A stretch of 64,000 nt of DNA from Mesostigma viride (taxonomy: Eukaryota; Streptophyta; Mesostigmatophyceae; Mesostigmatales; Mesostigmataceae): assembly GCA_009746045.1 (NCBI GenBank), contig RPFO01000253.1, positions 4,460,832 through 4,524,831 of the forward strand, in the 5' to 3' direction. Below, piece by piece: positions 11,009 to 20,283 of the stretch; position 1 is the first letter of the stretch; each line of letters starts with the position of its first letter. Made by a program: the position numbers and the translations under genes. The notes beneath the pieces are model-generated. The model worked only from the letters and a program-made list of their open reading frames with translations. It was not told the origin of the DNA and did no database searches.

Positions 11009-11890
11009 GCTAACACTAATAAGTCGGTACTTGTTAGATAGGTAGGTGTTAGATCCCCGAGTCTGAAGGGTGGAGCCTGAATGTCGCCAGTTTATCCATG
11101 CCCTTAGTTGGTTTTCTTGCATAGTGAACACAGCCTCGCAAACCACAGTAGAGTAGCTATGAACTATAGTCGGTCACTGTCCCAGTTTTGTTTAGGGTCA
11201 GCAAATGGCATTATGCAACTGCGAGAGGTGGCGCATTTCTTGCGTGATGTACGACTGTACCAAATATGCATGCGGCGGTTTCATAGGGGACTGGAGCAAG
11301 GCCAAGAAATTAACGTCCAGCAACTTGTAGGCAAAAGCAGACGAAATATGAAGTCTCAGCACGCCCCAGCTGTCCGCAAGCGCCACAAAGGATCTGTACT
11401 AGCTCCCACACGAGACCCCTCTGCTGCGTTCAGATCACGGCCCTGTAACCGCCCGCATCCGCCTGCGCTTCCCCTCGCACTCCTGTAGACGCGTGGCCCC
11501 ACCTGATTTGCGCAAAGCCGCAAGCTACAGTTGCTTGAGAAATCTGACGAAGCTAGCTCTGGAGGGTTTCCCCGCGACAAGCTCGCCCACGGGTAAGCGC
11601 GCCGCGCGCGGAGGCGTTCGTCGACACGCTGGACCTCGCGGGATGCCAGACCCAGCTGACCGCCGCCGGCCCGGCTGCCGCCCTCCGGCACCTCGCTGGC
11701 AAGCTGCCCGCAGCTGGGACCCCACAGCCAGCATCGGCTCCCTGCCGTCATCCAGCTAGGCCACTCAGGCAAGCCCTGCGTGACAACCGCGCCCCCGCGC
11801 CCGCTATGACTCCCTCAAGGCGGAATACCACTCGGCCATCCGGCAGGCGACCGCCGAACGGGAGGACCTCCACATCCGCGAGTACTTTAA
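11009..11890. other. unassigned stretch with possible LINE fragment
   Basis: Begins at the TSD of the preceding element. From about 11490 to 11890 the + strand reads GC-rich and in part resembles the basic linker before LINE reverse transcriptases (DSLKAEYHSAIRQATAERED), with stops and no clear boundaries. Nothing recognised in 11009-11490. Confidence 0.35.
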
Positions 11891-12250
11891 TTACCCACTG
11901 GGGTATGGCAATTAAGGCTGTATCGATCCTGTCTCGGTCATAGTCTTTGAACAACAAACGATGCAAGACTTCAACAAGAGTCGTGATGAAATCGACACAA
12001 TAAGAACAAAGACGTACGCCGGGAAAAACGATGCAACTAGCTGACTAAGAACAACACCTATTTTGCTGTGTGGGAAAGGAGACTGAGAATAACGGGGTAG
12101 CGAATAAAAGGAATCTGCTGATATTTAGGATCCTTGCGCTTATCAAGGAGACAACCAGCACAGGCCAGAAATCATAGACAGCCGTACACCAGCCCTTCTT
12201 GTTATGGGTATAATGTTTAGATCGAGGTAATTGCAACTAGTATCCTTCAT
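11880..12250 (-). pseudogene. reverse transcriptase remnant, 3' half (YLDLNI...KGW..VYDK type)
   Basis: On the minus strand this reads LTMKDTSCNYLDLNI, then KGWCTAVYD and a decayed continuation (SQLVASFF, RIDTALIAIP). The order fits the region after the YxDD box in a class of algal and Penelope-like reverse transcriptases. The other half lies at 15610-15850; the two were split by the 12251-15609 insertion. Within the VYD|KRKDPKY codons sits a 29-bp insertion (see findings). Family placement is uncertain. Confidence 0.6.
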
Positions 12251-12317
12251 TAATTAATTAATTAATGAGGAACATAACTCCGTTGGGAGTATATGTAGCA
12301 CATGCATAGCCCTTGAG

Positions 12318-13025
12318 GTCCTGGTCCTCACGGTGCTCACGTATGGCGCCGAGGCATGGACACTCGATCCCACCCACACTGGCTGAGCTAAGCTCAACGG
12401 CACAGTTTACAGGATGCTCCGACAGGTCCTTAACGTAGGGTTTTCCAAGCGCCCATCATTAGAGTCTTTGTATCATGGTATGCCTCGTATTTCGGACGAG
12501 CTAGATTAGTTAGGCAGCGTAGGATAGCATTTGTAGGACACCTTGCTCGCACCTGGCAGCCAGGTCGACACCGCCCTTGGTCTGGCAGGCCCCCACTCCC
12601 CAGCGGCTTGGCCAGCCAGGGCGGCACATTCTGACCTGGCCTGGCCCCATGCAAGGGCATTCCCAAAAGGGTAGGGAGACCTGTCCCGAACTACACCCAG
12701 ATGTTGCTGGACGACCTATAGTGGTCCCAGCCCAGTTTGAACACCGCATCCACTCTCTCTCCCTTCTTTGGACCGCCATGCAGGACAAGACGCGGTGGCA
12801 GAAGATTGTCAAGGCTCACACGCCCAACCCTGTGGGCAAGCCACCTCCCCCCAAGAGGAGGAGGCGTTTTGATGAGTAGGGTAGTTAGGCTTTTCTAGAC
12901 TAGATAGCTTAGAGTTAGGTTAGCTCGATTACGCGGCTTCCTCCACTCCACCCACCCACCATGGAATATGTGCTACATGATCTCCCAACGGAGGCATGTT
13001 CTAATTTAATTTAATTTAATTTAAC
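12318..13025 (+). mobile_element. 5'-truncated LINE with reverse transcriptase C-terminus (LINE-B)
   Basis: 708 bp bounded by AGCCCTTGAG (12308-12317 and 13026-13035). The opening frame reads VLVLTVLTYGAEAWTL, typical of the region after the reverse transcriptase domain in LINE ORF2. It then decays and ends near 12879 in a basic tail (PPPPKRRRRFDE, stop at 12877-12879). The 3'UTR ends in tatgtgctacatgatctccc followed by aacggag and a (TTTAA)n tail, closely matching the half-LINE 3' end. A second 3' end of this family is at 37490-37664. Confidence 0.82.
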
Positions 13026-13276
13026 AGCCCTTGAGAAGGGCCGGCATATGGCCTATAATACATTCTAAGCTACTTCCTGCAAGGGTGGGATTGTAAACGA
13101 CACTTGCTCTACTAGAGGTGCACGTACCAGGGCATCTCATTCTCTAGGTGCATCAGGGCACCCCCCAGAGTCTCGGGCAACACCTGCAGTTAAATAATTA
13201 ATTAATTAATTAATTAAAATCATAGCTCCGTGGGGAGCATATGTAACACATAGCCCTGAGAACGGGGCATCTATGG

Positions 13277-13320
13277 TCCGGATTCTCCCGATTTCTGGCC
13301 TGCGCTGGTTGTCTCTTTGA
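13277..13320 (+). repeat. micro-insertion of the dispersed 'TTCTGGCC' sequence
   Basis: The subfamily D copy at 29405 lacks this segment: its sequence reads catctatgggtttg without a break. Here about 44 extra bases sit between two copies of ATCTATGG (13269-13276 and 13320-13327). The insert contains the core ATTTCTGGCCTGCGCTGG followed by TTGTCTC, which is found in at least six other places in the window. Confidence 0.75.
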
Positions 13321-13547
13321 TCTATGGGTTTGTAATACAATCAGGGCGACAACGTACCTGCAGGTGTAGGATGTACAACTATCACCTGCTCTGGGTGCAC
13401 AAGGTGCACCTGCACCGCCATGATGGTTCATGCCTCCTAAACAAGCACAAGCACCCAAGGCGGCTTGAGGAGAGGGCCTAGAAGGCTTGCATGACATATG
13501 GGGTGGAAGGTATGTGGCTAGGCTATGGCTGGTGTACACATAGTGGC

Positions 13548-13928
13548 TGATTTCGATAGTACCGGCTACGCCCCCTTCGAGAGAAGGTTTCAGCCGTGTT
13601 CAGCCCGTCTCACGGTGCGAGACTGAACAAGTCTCGCGTGCAGACACGTGTGTAGTACTCCTACACACAGATCTCGAGTGATTTATCTAGTACCAAATCC
13701 GAAAGGCTTGCATCACTCCCCGGACAGGAGAAATTTTGCGGATGACTGTAGGTGTAAGTTGGCGATGCCATGGTAACCGGAGACGTCCGTCCTATTGTCA
13801 GCAAAATTTGGTGCGAGAGGTCCCCAGTTCGATTCAGGTCGGATTCATTTGTAGATCGCGTTTTCCGCGTTTTCCGCGGCCCGGCACTGAACGCAAAGGT
13901 TTTCACCTTTGCGGAGTGTCTGATCAGA
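13548..13928 (+). mobile_element. 381-bp element with a tRNA-like B box
   Basis: Bounded by ACATAGTGGC (13538-13547 and 13929-13938). A second copy lies in reverse at about 38662-39056 and a fragment near 17067-17130. The segment 13755-13840 carries an A-box-like stretch and a B-box match (GTTCGATTC; GGTTCGATTCC in the second copy), so it may be a tRNA-derived SINE. Short end similarity (CTGAT/ATCAG) could instead indicate a non-autonomous DNA element. No ORF. Confidence 0.6.
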
Positions 13929-14092
13929 ACATAGTGGCATCTCAGCAGAGAGTAACTCCCTGCTTAGGCATAGCATGGCTAAATGCTGACTGCAACATCC
14001 ATGGGAGGTCAGTCCCATTATTGTAGGCATGGCGTAGCTAAATACTGAAGGCATCATCCATGGGGGCCATTATGGGCCACATGCATGCGAGG

Positions 14093-15403
14093 AATCCACC
14101 TTCCTCCTCCACCTCCAAGAAACCATCTCACAGCACGTGACGCCCCTAGCTGCAGATGTGGCAGCTGTGGGTCGCACGCTGGCTGCTGAACTCCCCACCA
14201 TCCCCACCGCCACCGCCACCCTCCTCGCCTCCACCCCCCCCCCTCCGCCTCCACCGACTCCATCACCGCCCAGCTCCGCGACATTGACCAACGTCTTAAG
14301 GATAATGCCATCGCTATCGAGGTCCTGCAGAACACCGCGGGCCTCACCGCCCAGGCGGTGAAGGACATTGCCGCCAAGCCAGCCTCTGCTGGCCTGGCCG
14401 GCGATGCTCCTCCCATCACGACCTGGGCGGACATGCTTAAGCAGCACACCACCTCCACCACCTCCGCCGTCGCAGCCCAGCTCCAGCGGCAGACGCTTGA
14501 CCTCCGCGAGGAGGCCGAGCTTGCCAAGCGCAGCCAGCGTCATTGTCAAGAACCTCGACATGGAGGAAGGTGAGAATTCCGAGAAGCTTGCACGTGCGTT
14601 TGAGAGAGAAATTCTTAGTCGCATGGGCCTTACTGGTGAGATCGACCTGGTCGCCCACCGCCTTCCCCGCGCGCGGGGTAAGGCAGGGCCGCCCCCGCTC
14701 CTTCTCACCTTTAAGACCCCAGCGGACAAGATTTCTTTTCTCCGACGCCGCAAGCGGCTCGAGAAGACTCTCTTCACCCTTGACGACGACTTGACCCTGG
14801 CGCAGCAACAACGGCGACGGGAGCTATGGCCGACCTACCTCCAGCTCCGGCAGACCAAGGCGGGGCAGCCGGTGTACTGGAAGGGGGCGGCCATCTACGT
14901 CGGCCACAAGCCCTGGCAGGCGACCCCCGCGGCCCCCACGACTCCAGACGCCCCAGCTTAGGGGAATACAGCAGTAGTAGTGTAGACTAGATAGACCGTG
15001 GCCATGTACATGTACGCCTCCTAGAGGCACTATCCTAGCTAAGCCACGCGCTTTATTTAATCATGTACATGTGTGCCTATGATGCGCCACACTCCAGATG
15101 ATGCCTAGCTTTATTTAGTTATGTTGTGCCCATGCAGGGAGGAACTCTCTGCTGAGACGCCATGCCCTAGCTTCTTTGTATAGCTATGCTGATCTTCCCC
15201 CCCATGACAGGCTCCCCCTTCGCTGGGCATAGCTTGAAGATCATGGGGATGCAAGTGCCCTGGTGCACCTCGAGCAAGGGTCCTTTACATCCCCACCCTT
15301 GCAGGAAGTAGCTTAGGATGTATGATAGGCCATATGCCCCCTCTCAAGGGCTATGTGCTACATATACTCCCAACGGAGTTATGTTACAATTCAATTCAAT
15401 TCA
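14093..15403 (+). mobile_element. 5'-truncated half-LINE, plus strand
   Basis: 1,311 bp bounded by ATGCATGCGAGG (14081-14092 and 15404-15415). It starts inside ORF1. The ORF1 C-terminal half is open to the stop at 14959-14961 (VIVKNLDMEEGENSEKLARA, then REL..TYLQLRQTKAGQPVYW) after a frame change near 14530. A 3'UTR of about 430 bp follows, ending in the CTCC-CAAC-GGAG hairpin and a (CAATT)n tail. Confidence 0.88.
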
Positions 15404-15609
15404 ATGCATGCGAGGCTAAGCCTGACTAATCTACACTACTGGTATATGTTCCCTAGTCTGAGGTGGCAGGAGGGGACTGCCAGGGCTTGTGGTCAACGTG
15501 GATGACCGCCCCCCTCCAGTATATACCGGCTTCCCCCTGCAGCTAAGGGGAGCCCGTCATAGGGGGGGAAGATCAGCATAGCTATACAAGAGCTAGAATC
15601 CTTATTCCC

Positions 15610-15850
15610 AGTATCCTTCATCGTGAGCTTTAATGTGAGGGACGCTTGCGGTTAGATATGCCAGGCAGACCAGCTGTGATATACAAATGGGTTGCGAAAT
15701 CAGGGTTTTCGATAGCAATGACGTCATCAATGTATCGACATGTGTGGAAAAAACGCCTTATGAGAACATTGATCATCATTTGAGGCAATGAGATATCTCC
15801 ATGAATGCAAGCTCATAAGTGTATAGACTAGAGGTTTTTAATTTTTTACT
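15610..15850 (-). pseudogene. reverse transcriptase remnant, 5' half (RYIDD box)
   Basis: The minus strand reads RYIDDVIAIENPDFATHLY followed by GLPGIS, the catalytic YxDD box and its downstream block. FMEISHCLK lies just upstream of the box. Frames shift at least twice. It continues into 12250-11880 once the 12251-15609 insertion and its TSD copy are removed. Confidence 0.65.
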
Positions 15851-15855
15851 TCTTT

Positions 15856-17063
15856 GAATTGAATTGAATTGAATTGTAACATAACTCCGTTGGGAGTATA
15901 TGTAGCACATAGCCCAGAGAAGGGGCATATGGCCTATCATACATTCTAGGCTACTTCATGCAAGGGTGGGAATGTAAGCTACCCCTGCTCTAGGTGCACC
16001 AGGGCACCTGCACCCTCATGGTCTATCACGCTATGCCCGGGTAAGGGGGGAGCATGCCTGTGAGGGAGGAAGATCATCATGGCTATACAAGAGCTAGGAC
16101 ATGGCTTCTCGACAGAGAGCATCTCTCTGCATGGCATAGCATGGCTCAATTCTTAATGCAACATCCATGGGGGTCCCGTTATAGGCAGGGCTTGGCTAAA
16201 TTCTGTAGACAACATCCATGGGGGCCATTATGGGCGCACATGCGCGTGGGCCACATGCTAGGCTAAGCCTTACTAATCTACACTACTGGTATATTTATTC
16301 CTAGTCTGAGGTGGCAGGAGGGGGCTGCCAGGGCTTGTGGTCAACGTGGATGACCGCCCCCCTCCAGTATACCGGCTTCCCCCTTGCGCTCTGCCGGAGC
16401 TGAAGGTAGGTCGGCCATAGCTCGCGTCGCCGCTGTTGCTGGGCCAGGGTCAAGTCGTCGTCCAGCGTGAAGCGAGTCCTCGAGAGCTTCTTGCGGCATT
16501 TAAGGAACGACAGCTTGTCCGTCATGTACTTAAAGGTGAGGAGCACGGGTGCCGGGCCAGCCTTCCCCCGCGCGCGGGGGAGGCGGACAGCCGACATGTC
16601 CAGCTCACCAGTAAGTAGCATGGGGGCAAGAATGTCGCGCTTAAATGCCTCAAGAAGGCTCGTGGAGGTCTCACCTGCCGGCTGGTCGAAGTGCTTGACG
16701 ATGACATTGTGGCTGCGCCGGGCGATGTCGGTTTCCTCGCGAAGGTCGAGGGCTTGTTGCTTGAGTTGTGCCGAGATGGTGGAGGTGGTGGAGGTGGTGT
16801 GCTGCTTAAGCAAGTCCGCCCAGGTGGAGGGAACATCACTGGCCGGGCCAGCAGGTGCCGGCTGGGCAGCGATTTCCTGCACCGCTTGGGCGGTGAGGCC
16901 GGCGGTGTCATGCAAGCTCTCAAGGGCGGTGGCGGTGGCTTGAAGGCGTTGGTCGAGGTCGAGGAGCTGGGCTTTGATGTCGGCAGTGAAGGCGGAAACG
17001 GCGGTGGAGGTGGAGGCGGCGGCGGTGGAAATGTGAGGAAGTTCAGCAGTCAGCGTGCCGCCG
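15856..17063 (-). mobile_element. half-LINE, minus strand, with long open ORF1
   Basis: (GAATT)n tail at 15856-15876, terminal hairpin, 3'UTR to 16300, then an ORF1 segment 16301-17063. The 5' end is truncated in ORF1 near 17063, where unrelated sequence starts. I did not find a convincing TSD. ORF1 and 3'UTR are very close to the copy at 7246-9195. Confidence 0.8.
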
Positions 17064-17074
17064 ATTGCTGTCAA
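16301..17074 (-). CDS. half-LINE ORF1, N-terminally truncated
   Basis: 257 residues, nearly identical to residues ~190-444 of the ORF1 at 7418-8752. It includes the helical Ala-rich segment, the SHNVIVKHFD start of the RNA-binding part and the conserved PVYWRGAVIHVDHKPW end. It differs by the presence of LLKQ before HTTSTTSTISAQLKQ, where the 7418 copy has a small deletion. The ATG used is internal; the true start is lost. Confidence 0.78.
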   Translation of the reverse strand: MTAIGGTLTAELPHISTAAASTSTAVSAFTADIKAQLLDLDQRLQATATALESLHDTAGLTAQAVQEIAAQPAPAGPASDVPSTWADLLKQHTTSTTSTISAQLKQQALDLREETDIARRSHNVIVKHFDQPAGETSTSLLEAFKRDILAPMLLTGELDMSAVRLPRARGKAGPAPVLLTFKYMTDKLSFLKCRKKLSRTRFTLDDDLTLAQQQRRRELWPTYLQLRQSARGKPVYWRGAVIHVDHKPWQPPPATSD

Positions 17075-17327
17075 TCATTCGAGATCTGTGTGTGTAGGAG
17101 TACTACACACGTGTCCACTCGAGACTTGTGTGTGTGTGTGTTCCCTATCAACCTTTCTTGTTACCCTCTGTCTCCCTCCCGGCAGGTCTACCTAGAGATC
17201 AGTAGCCACGCGGCTCCCGCGGCCTTCGCGTCTTTCCTCTCAGACAACTACCGCCGTCCTTCCACGGCGTTGGATCGCCATGCGTCCAGGCATACTTGTC
17301 TCAGTTCACATCAGGTAGACTAGCTGG
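17064..17327. other. unassigned stretch
   Basis: Contains a ~70-bp fragment of the 381-bp element family (CATTCGAGATCTGTGTGTG...) and a short TG run; otherwise nothing recognised. Its right end (from ~17308) is the outer part of an inverted repeat whose partner is at 19140-19185. Confidence 0.4.
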
Positions 17328-17622
17328 CACCAAGCCCGGGTTGGCAAATACGTGTACGGGGTATAATACACGGACCTAAAATACGCGTATTATACGTGGG
17401 GGGTGTAAAATACGCGGCGGGAAAATACGCGACAGTTTTTGTGGTCCAATTGTCAGTCACCCAATTAGCACGCTCCTTGATGATGGTCGTATGCAGTTAT
17501 TGCAACTGAAATTTGGTGTATATGCTTATTTATTAACATCTTCCATTTATGCCCTGCAACCCTATCTGATTATGATTTGTTAAATGCAGGGGGGAGCAGG
17601 CTGCAACGGGAATTGTAAGGAA

Positions 17623-17640
17623 TCAATTAATTAATTAATT
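17623..17640. repeat. tail-only LINE insertion (18 bp)
   Basis: TCAATTAATTAATTAATT lies between two copies of AATTGTAAGGAA (17611-17622 and 17641-17652). The insert is only the (TTAA)n tail seen at LINE 3' ends in this region. Confidence 0.75.
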
Positions 17641-17708
17641 AATTGTAAGGAAAGCCATCCACTGTATAATGCATGAGAGGACATAAGACACAACTAAGGA
17701 CCATGCTC

Positions 17709-18098
17709 TCAAGGATCCCACAACCGCATTGAAGGCAATGCTGTTCTCGATAAAAAATTGCCAGCCAGCAGCTGGACACCTTTCTCGTCGACGGGAACCA
17801 GCCATGTGGTGATGCTCAGCTGGCCTTTGTTGGGAACCGACGACAAGTCAGCCGGCGCAGCCCCTCCCATCTCCGCCATTGCCCTGTTCAAATTGTGATG
17901 CTTCTTGGCGTCTGACTTCTGCAACTTGTTGTTAGCAATCCTGAGAAACCTGCTCCGGATATTCGGTGGAATTTTGTCGCAGGGTAACATCCCTTCCCCT
18001 GCGATTCCGGCAAAGTGTGCACGGACTCGGAATACGCTGATTGCCCCCGCCCTGTAGGAGAACTTCTTGTTGCAAAATGAGCAGAACATCTTCGACAC
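17709..18098 (-). CDS. BED-type zinc finger fragment of a hAT transposase
   Basis: 129 residues. The start, MSKMFCSFCNKKFSYRAG, gives C-x2-C. This is followed by FRVRAHFAGIAGEG and MLPCDKIPPNIRSRF, i.e. His and Cys spaced as in the BED fingers at the N-terminus of hAT transposases. The family uses this domain to bind transposon ends. The RNase-H-like catalytic core and dimerisation region are absent, so the protein could at most be a DNA-binding repressor. The downstream part (AEMGGAAPADLSSV) is not recognised. Confidence 0.72.
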   Translation of the reverse strand: MSKMFCSFCNKKFSYRAGAISVFRVRAHFAGIAGEGMLPCDKIPPNIRSRFLRIANNKLQKSDAKKHHNLNRAMAEMGGAAPADLSSVPNKGQLSITTWLVPVDEKGVQLLAGNFLSRTALPSMRLWDP

Positions 18099-18617
18099 AA
18101 ACTGCGTTTTGTTACTAACAGCATCTGTGACTGCTTCTTTCTTCTCGAGAACAAAATCCCATTCAGGCCCTTTCTTCGATCTTCATGGCTGCAAATCGAA
18201 AATGGCTGCACACTGTCGCACAGTCGCACTGGCGCCTCGTCGTGGCTATATTGCATTATGTACACCGTCAGTAACACAGCTGGCATTTGCTGGCACACTG
18301 TTATTATGCGTTATGTACCTAGTCCTAGCTGTCTCCTACCGGCCAAACATTTTGCAAGGCTTGCGCTTTATGAAAAGAACTGTACGCATCTACTTCTAGT
18401 AGTAAAAATCTCAAATGTGCAGTGAACCCGCCGCGCCCAGAACCTGGCCGGGCACCGCGCCAGTGCCCGCTGCCCGCTGGTACCCCCGAAAAATTCTAAG
18501 TCCAAACCGCGTATATTTCTGAAATAAAGTACGCGTATAATACGCGGAGGCCTCCAGTACGCGTTTTCCCGCATTTTTTCGGCTCCGTACGGCGTACTGA
18601 TCAACCCGGCACCAAGC

Positions 18618-19165
18618 TAGCCCGCCCAGCCTGGGCGTTATGTCCTCACCTGGCATGCCCCAGGCCGCGCACGGCATGCAGGGCCGCCTCCCGTGCACTT
18701 TTCGTGATATAGACTCGGCATGAACATGTGCTACCAGGCTAGACGTGACGGGCTCACACCTGGGCAGCCTCCTTAATTAATTAATTAATAGACACGTGAC
18801 TGCGTCACGTGAGCATAAGTCCTCAGTGGGAGGGGGGGGTCCTAGTTACAGGGGTCAGGTGGGCACCGCGGCCCGAATCGCTATGAATGCCATACTTGGT
18901 CACACGCGGAGCCCCCACAGGCTTGGGGGTGGTCTCCTTCATCACCACTTGCCATCTATCCTTGCGCACCATCTGCCTCCATATACAGACAAACCAGGAG
19001 GCTGCCCGGGTGTGAGCCCGTCACGTCTAGTGTAGCACATGTCCATGCCGAGTCAGTATCACGAAAAGTCCACGGGTGGCGGCCCTGCCGCGCGCGGCGG
19101 GGGGCACGCCAGGTGAGGACATATCGCCCAGGCTGGGCGGGCTTGGTGCCAGCTAGTCTATCTGA
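18618..19165. repeat. inverted repeat around a LINE-E 3' end
   Basis: Left arm about 18618-18777 and right arm about 18990-19150 are reverse complements with few mismatches (for example AGACGTGACGGGCTCACACC against its complement near 19000-19027). The spacer is the LINE-E piece 18778-18989. The left arm continues beyond the hAT insertion at 17308-17335. Confidence 0.8.
18778..18989 (-). mobile_element. LINE-E 3' end, minus strand
   Basis: (TTAA)n tail, then the diagnostic LINE-E end: TAGACACGTGACTGCGTCAC followed by gtgagcataagtcctcagtg, whose CACGTGAC-GCA-GTCACGTG core is a perfect hairpin. The body continues with CCTAGTTACAGGGG and a segment that is antisense to the reverse transcriptase gene at 20100-20239. 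Confidence 0.78.
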
Positions 19166-20239
19166 TGTATCTACCTGATCTGTGCGGGCCAGGTGCCCGG
19201 CTAGGCCCAGGCGCCTGTGCCTAAGAATGTGGGAAACATAGGGCAAATCAGCGTACTGCAAATCCTCATTACTAATGTGCAAACCAAAGGGGATGTTAAG
19301 CCTTGCGCAGCATCTTGGTGACGGCGCCGTCGAGTCATTGCTCCAGCTCCTGCGTCAGTGTCCAGGTCTGAGTCGGCGCCGTAGGTCAGGATCGTCAGAA
19401 TGACGACCTTGAAGAGGTCACGCTTGACGATCCGGGGTAGGGCGGGGTTGCTCCACCAGCGGCGGTGGTCATGGAGGTGCGCCCACGCCATGCCGATCCG
19501 TATCGTCATGTCGTCCTCGCAGCCGGGAAGCCAACTGCCGAGCAGCTTGAAGCGGCCTGAAGGAGGGTAGTTGACCTCTGCATCGTCTAAGAGGCGGAAC
19601 TCGTGTGGGTGGGGGCCCTGCCATGCCGAGGGCCAGGGCCTCCGTTTTGGGGCTGATTTCTAGACCAACCGCCCGAGCCTCGAGCGCCACCTGGGCAGTC
19701 CAGCCAAAGTTGGGCAGACTCCGGTTTCTCGATGAGCGTGATGTCGTCGGCATAAATGAGGAGGTCAGCTAGTAAATTCTGCTTGTTAGTCGGCCCCCCT
19801 TCTCCAAGCTCGTTCGTGATCGCTAGGCCAGAGGCACGGCCTGCAATGCTAGCAAAGCGAGCACGTGCCTGGCGCATAACATAATCCACTACAATAATAA
19901 ACAGGTACGGCGACAGGACGCAACCCTGCCAGACGCCTGTCTGCAGTGGGCATGGCGGGGTAATGCCGTGTTGAGTGCGCACCGAAGTGGTCGACCCCTC
20001 ATACAGCGTGCGGATGACGGTAATCAGGGGAGTGGGGACGCGAGCGCGAGCAAGTACAGCCCATAGAGCATCCCAGAGGACAGAATCAGCAGCCTCCTGG
20101 TTTGTCTGTAATATGGAGGCAGATGGTATCTGCAAGGATAGATGGCAAGTAGTGATGAAGGAGACCACCCCCAAGTCTGTGGGGGCTCCGCGTGTGACCG
20201 CGTTAAGGCATTCATAGCGATTCGGGCCGTGGCGCCCAC
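18990..20239 (-). pseudogene. LINE reverse transcriptase, decayed
   Basis: The longest open part (19587-20174, minus) reads VIRTLYEGSTTSVRTQHGI, LQTGVWQGCVLSPYLFIIVV and LLIYADDITLIEK. These match the conserved reverse transcriptase blocks, including the catalytic YADD at about 19740-19754. Further downstream ILTILTYGADSDLDTD and RRLGLAGHLARTDQVDT correspond to the ORF2 C-terminal region. Frameshifts separate the parts, no endonuclease domain is present, and the 5' end is lost. A sister copy of the C-terminal region is at 20284-20760 (+). Confidence 0.85.
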
Positions 20240-20283
20240 AACCCTGTAACTAGGACCTAGATAGCTTACATCATCCCCTCCAT

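Larger units (their letters stand above)
13190..15535 (-). mobile_element. half-LINE subfamily D, minus strand
   Basis: Bounded by CCTGCAG (13183-13189 and 15536-15542). The left tail is (TTAA)n, then a divergent 3'UTR (atcatagctccgtggggagc, agcatatgtaacacatagcc). The right end carries the last ~110 bp of ORF1 (minus strand, near 15428-15535). Inside it are a 44-bp micro-insertion (13277), a 381-bp element (13548-13928) and a plus-strand half-LINE (14093-15403). Confidence 0.82.
12251..15609 (-). mobile_element. half-LINE, minus strand, carrying two further insertions
   Basis: Bounded by AGTATCCTTCAT at 12239-12250 and 15610-15621. The (TTAA)n tail is at the left, then the terminal hairpin (ctccgttgggag, minus strand) and 3'UTR in three pieces: 12266-12317, 13036-13189 and 15543-15609. 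It is truncated at its 5' end within the 3'UTR. A true LINE fragment (12318-13025) and a second half-LINE of another subfamily (13190-15535) lie inside it. Confidence 0.85.
17336..18609 (-). mobile_element. hAT-type DNA transposon derivative
   Basis: 1,274 bp with terminal inverted repeats CCGGGTTG / CAACCCGG, continuing imperfectly (ACGnnGTACGGnG), and an 8-bp duplication CACCAAGC at 17328-17335 and 18610-18617. An 8-bp TSD is the hallmark of hAT elements. Sub-terminal TACGCG words are clustered at both ends. The interior codes only for a BED-type zinc finger; the transposase catalytic region is gone. The inverted repeat partner near 19140 shows an uninterrupted version of the target. Confidence 0.82.

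Noticed and set aside
13755-13840. Functional tRNA gene
   Set aside because: A B box is present, but no cloverleaf with a 7-bp acceptor stem and a proper anticodon arm could be drawn.
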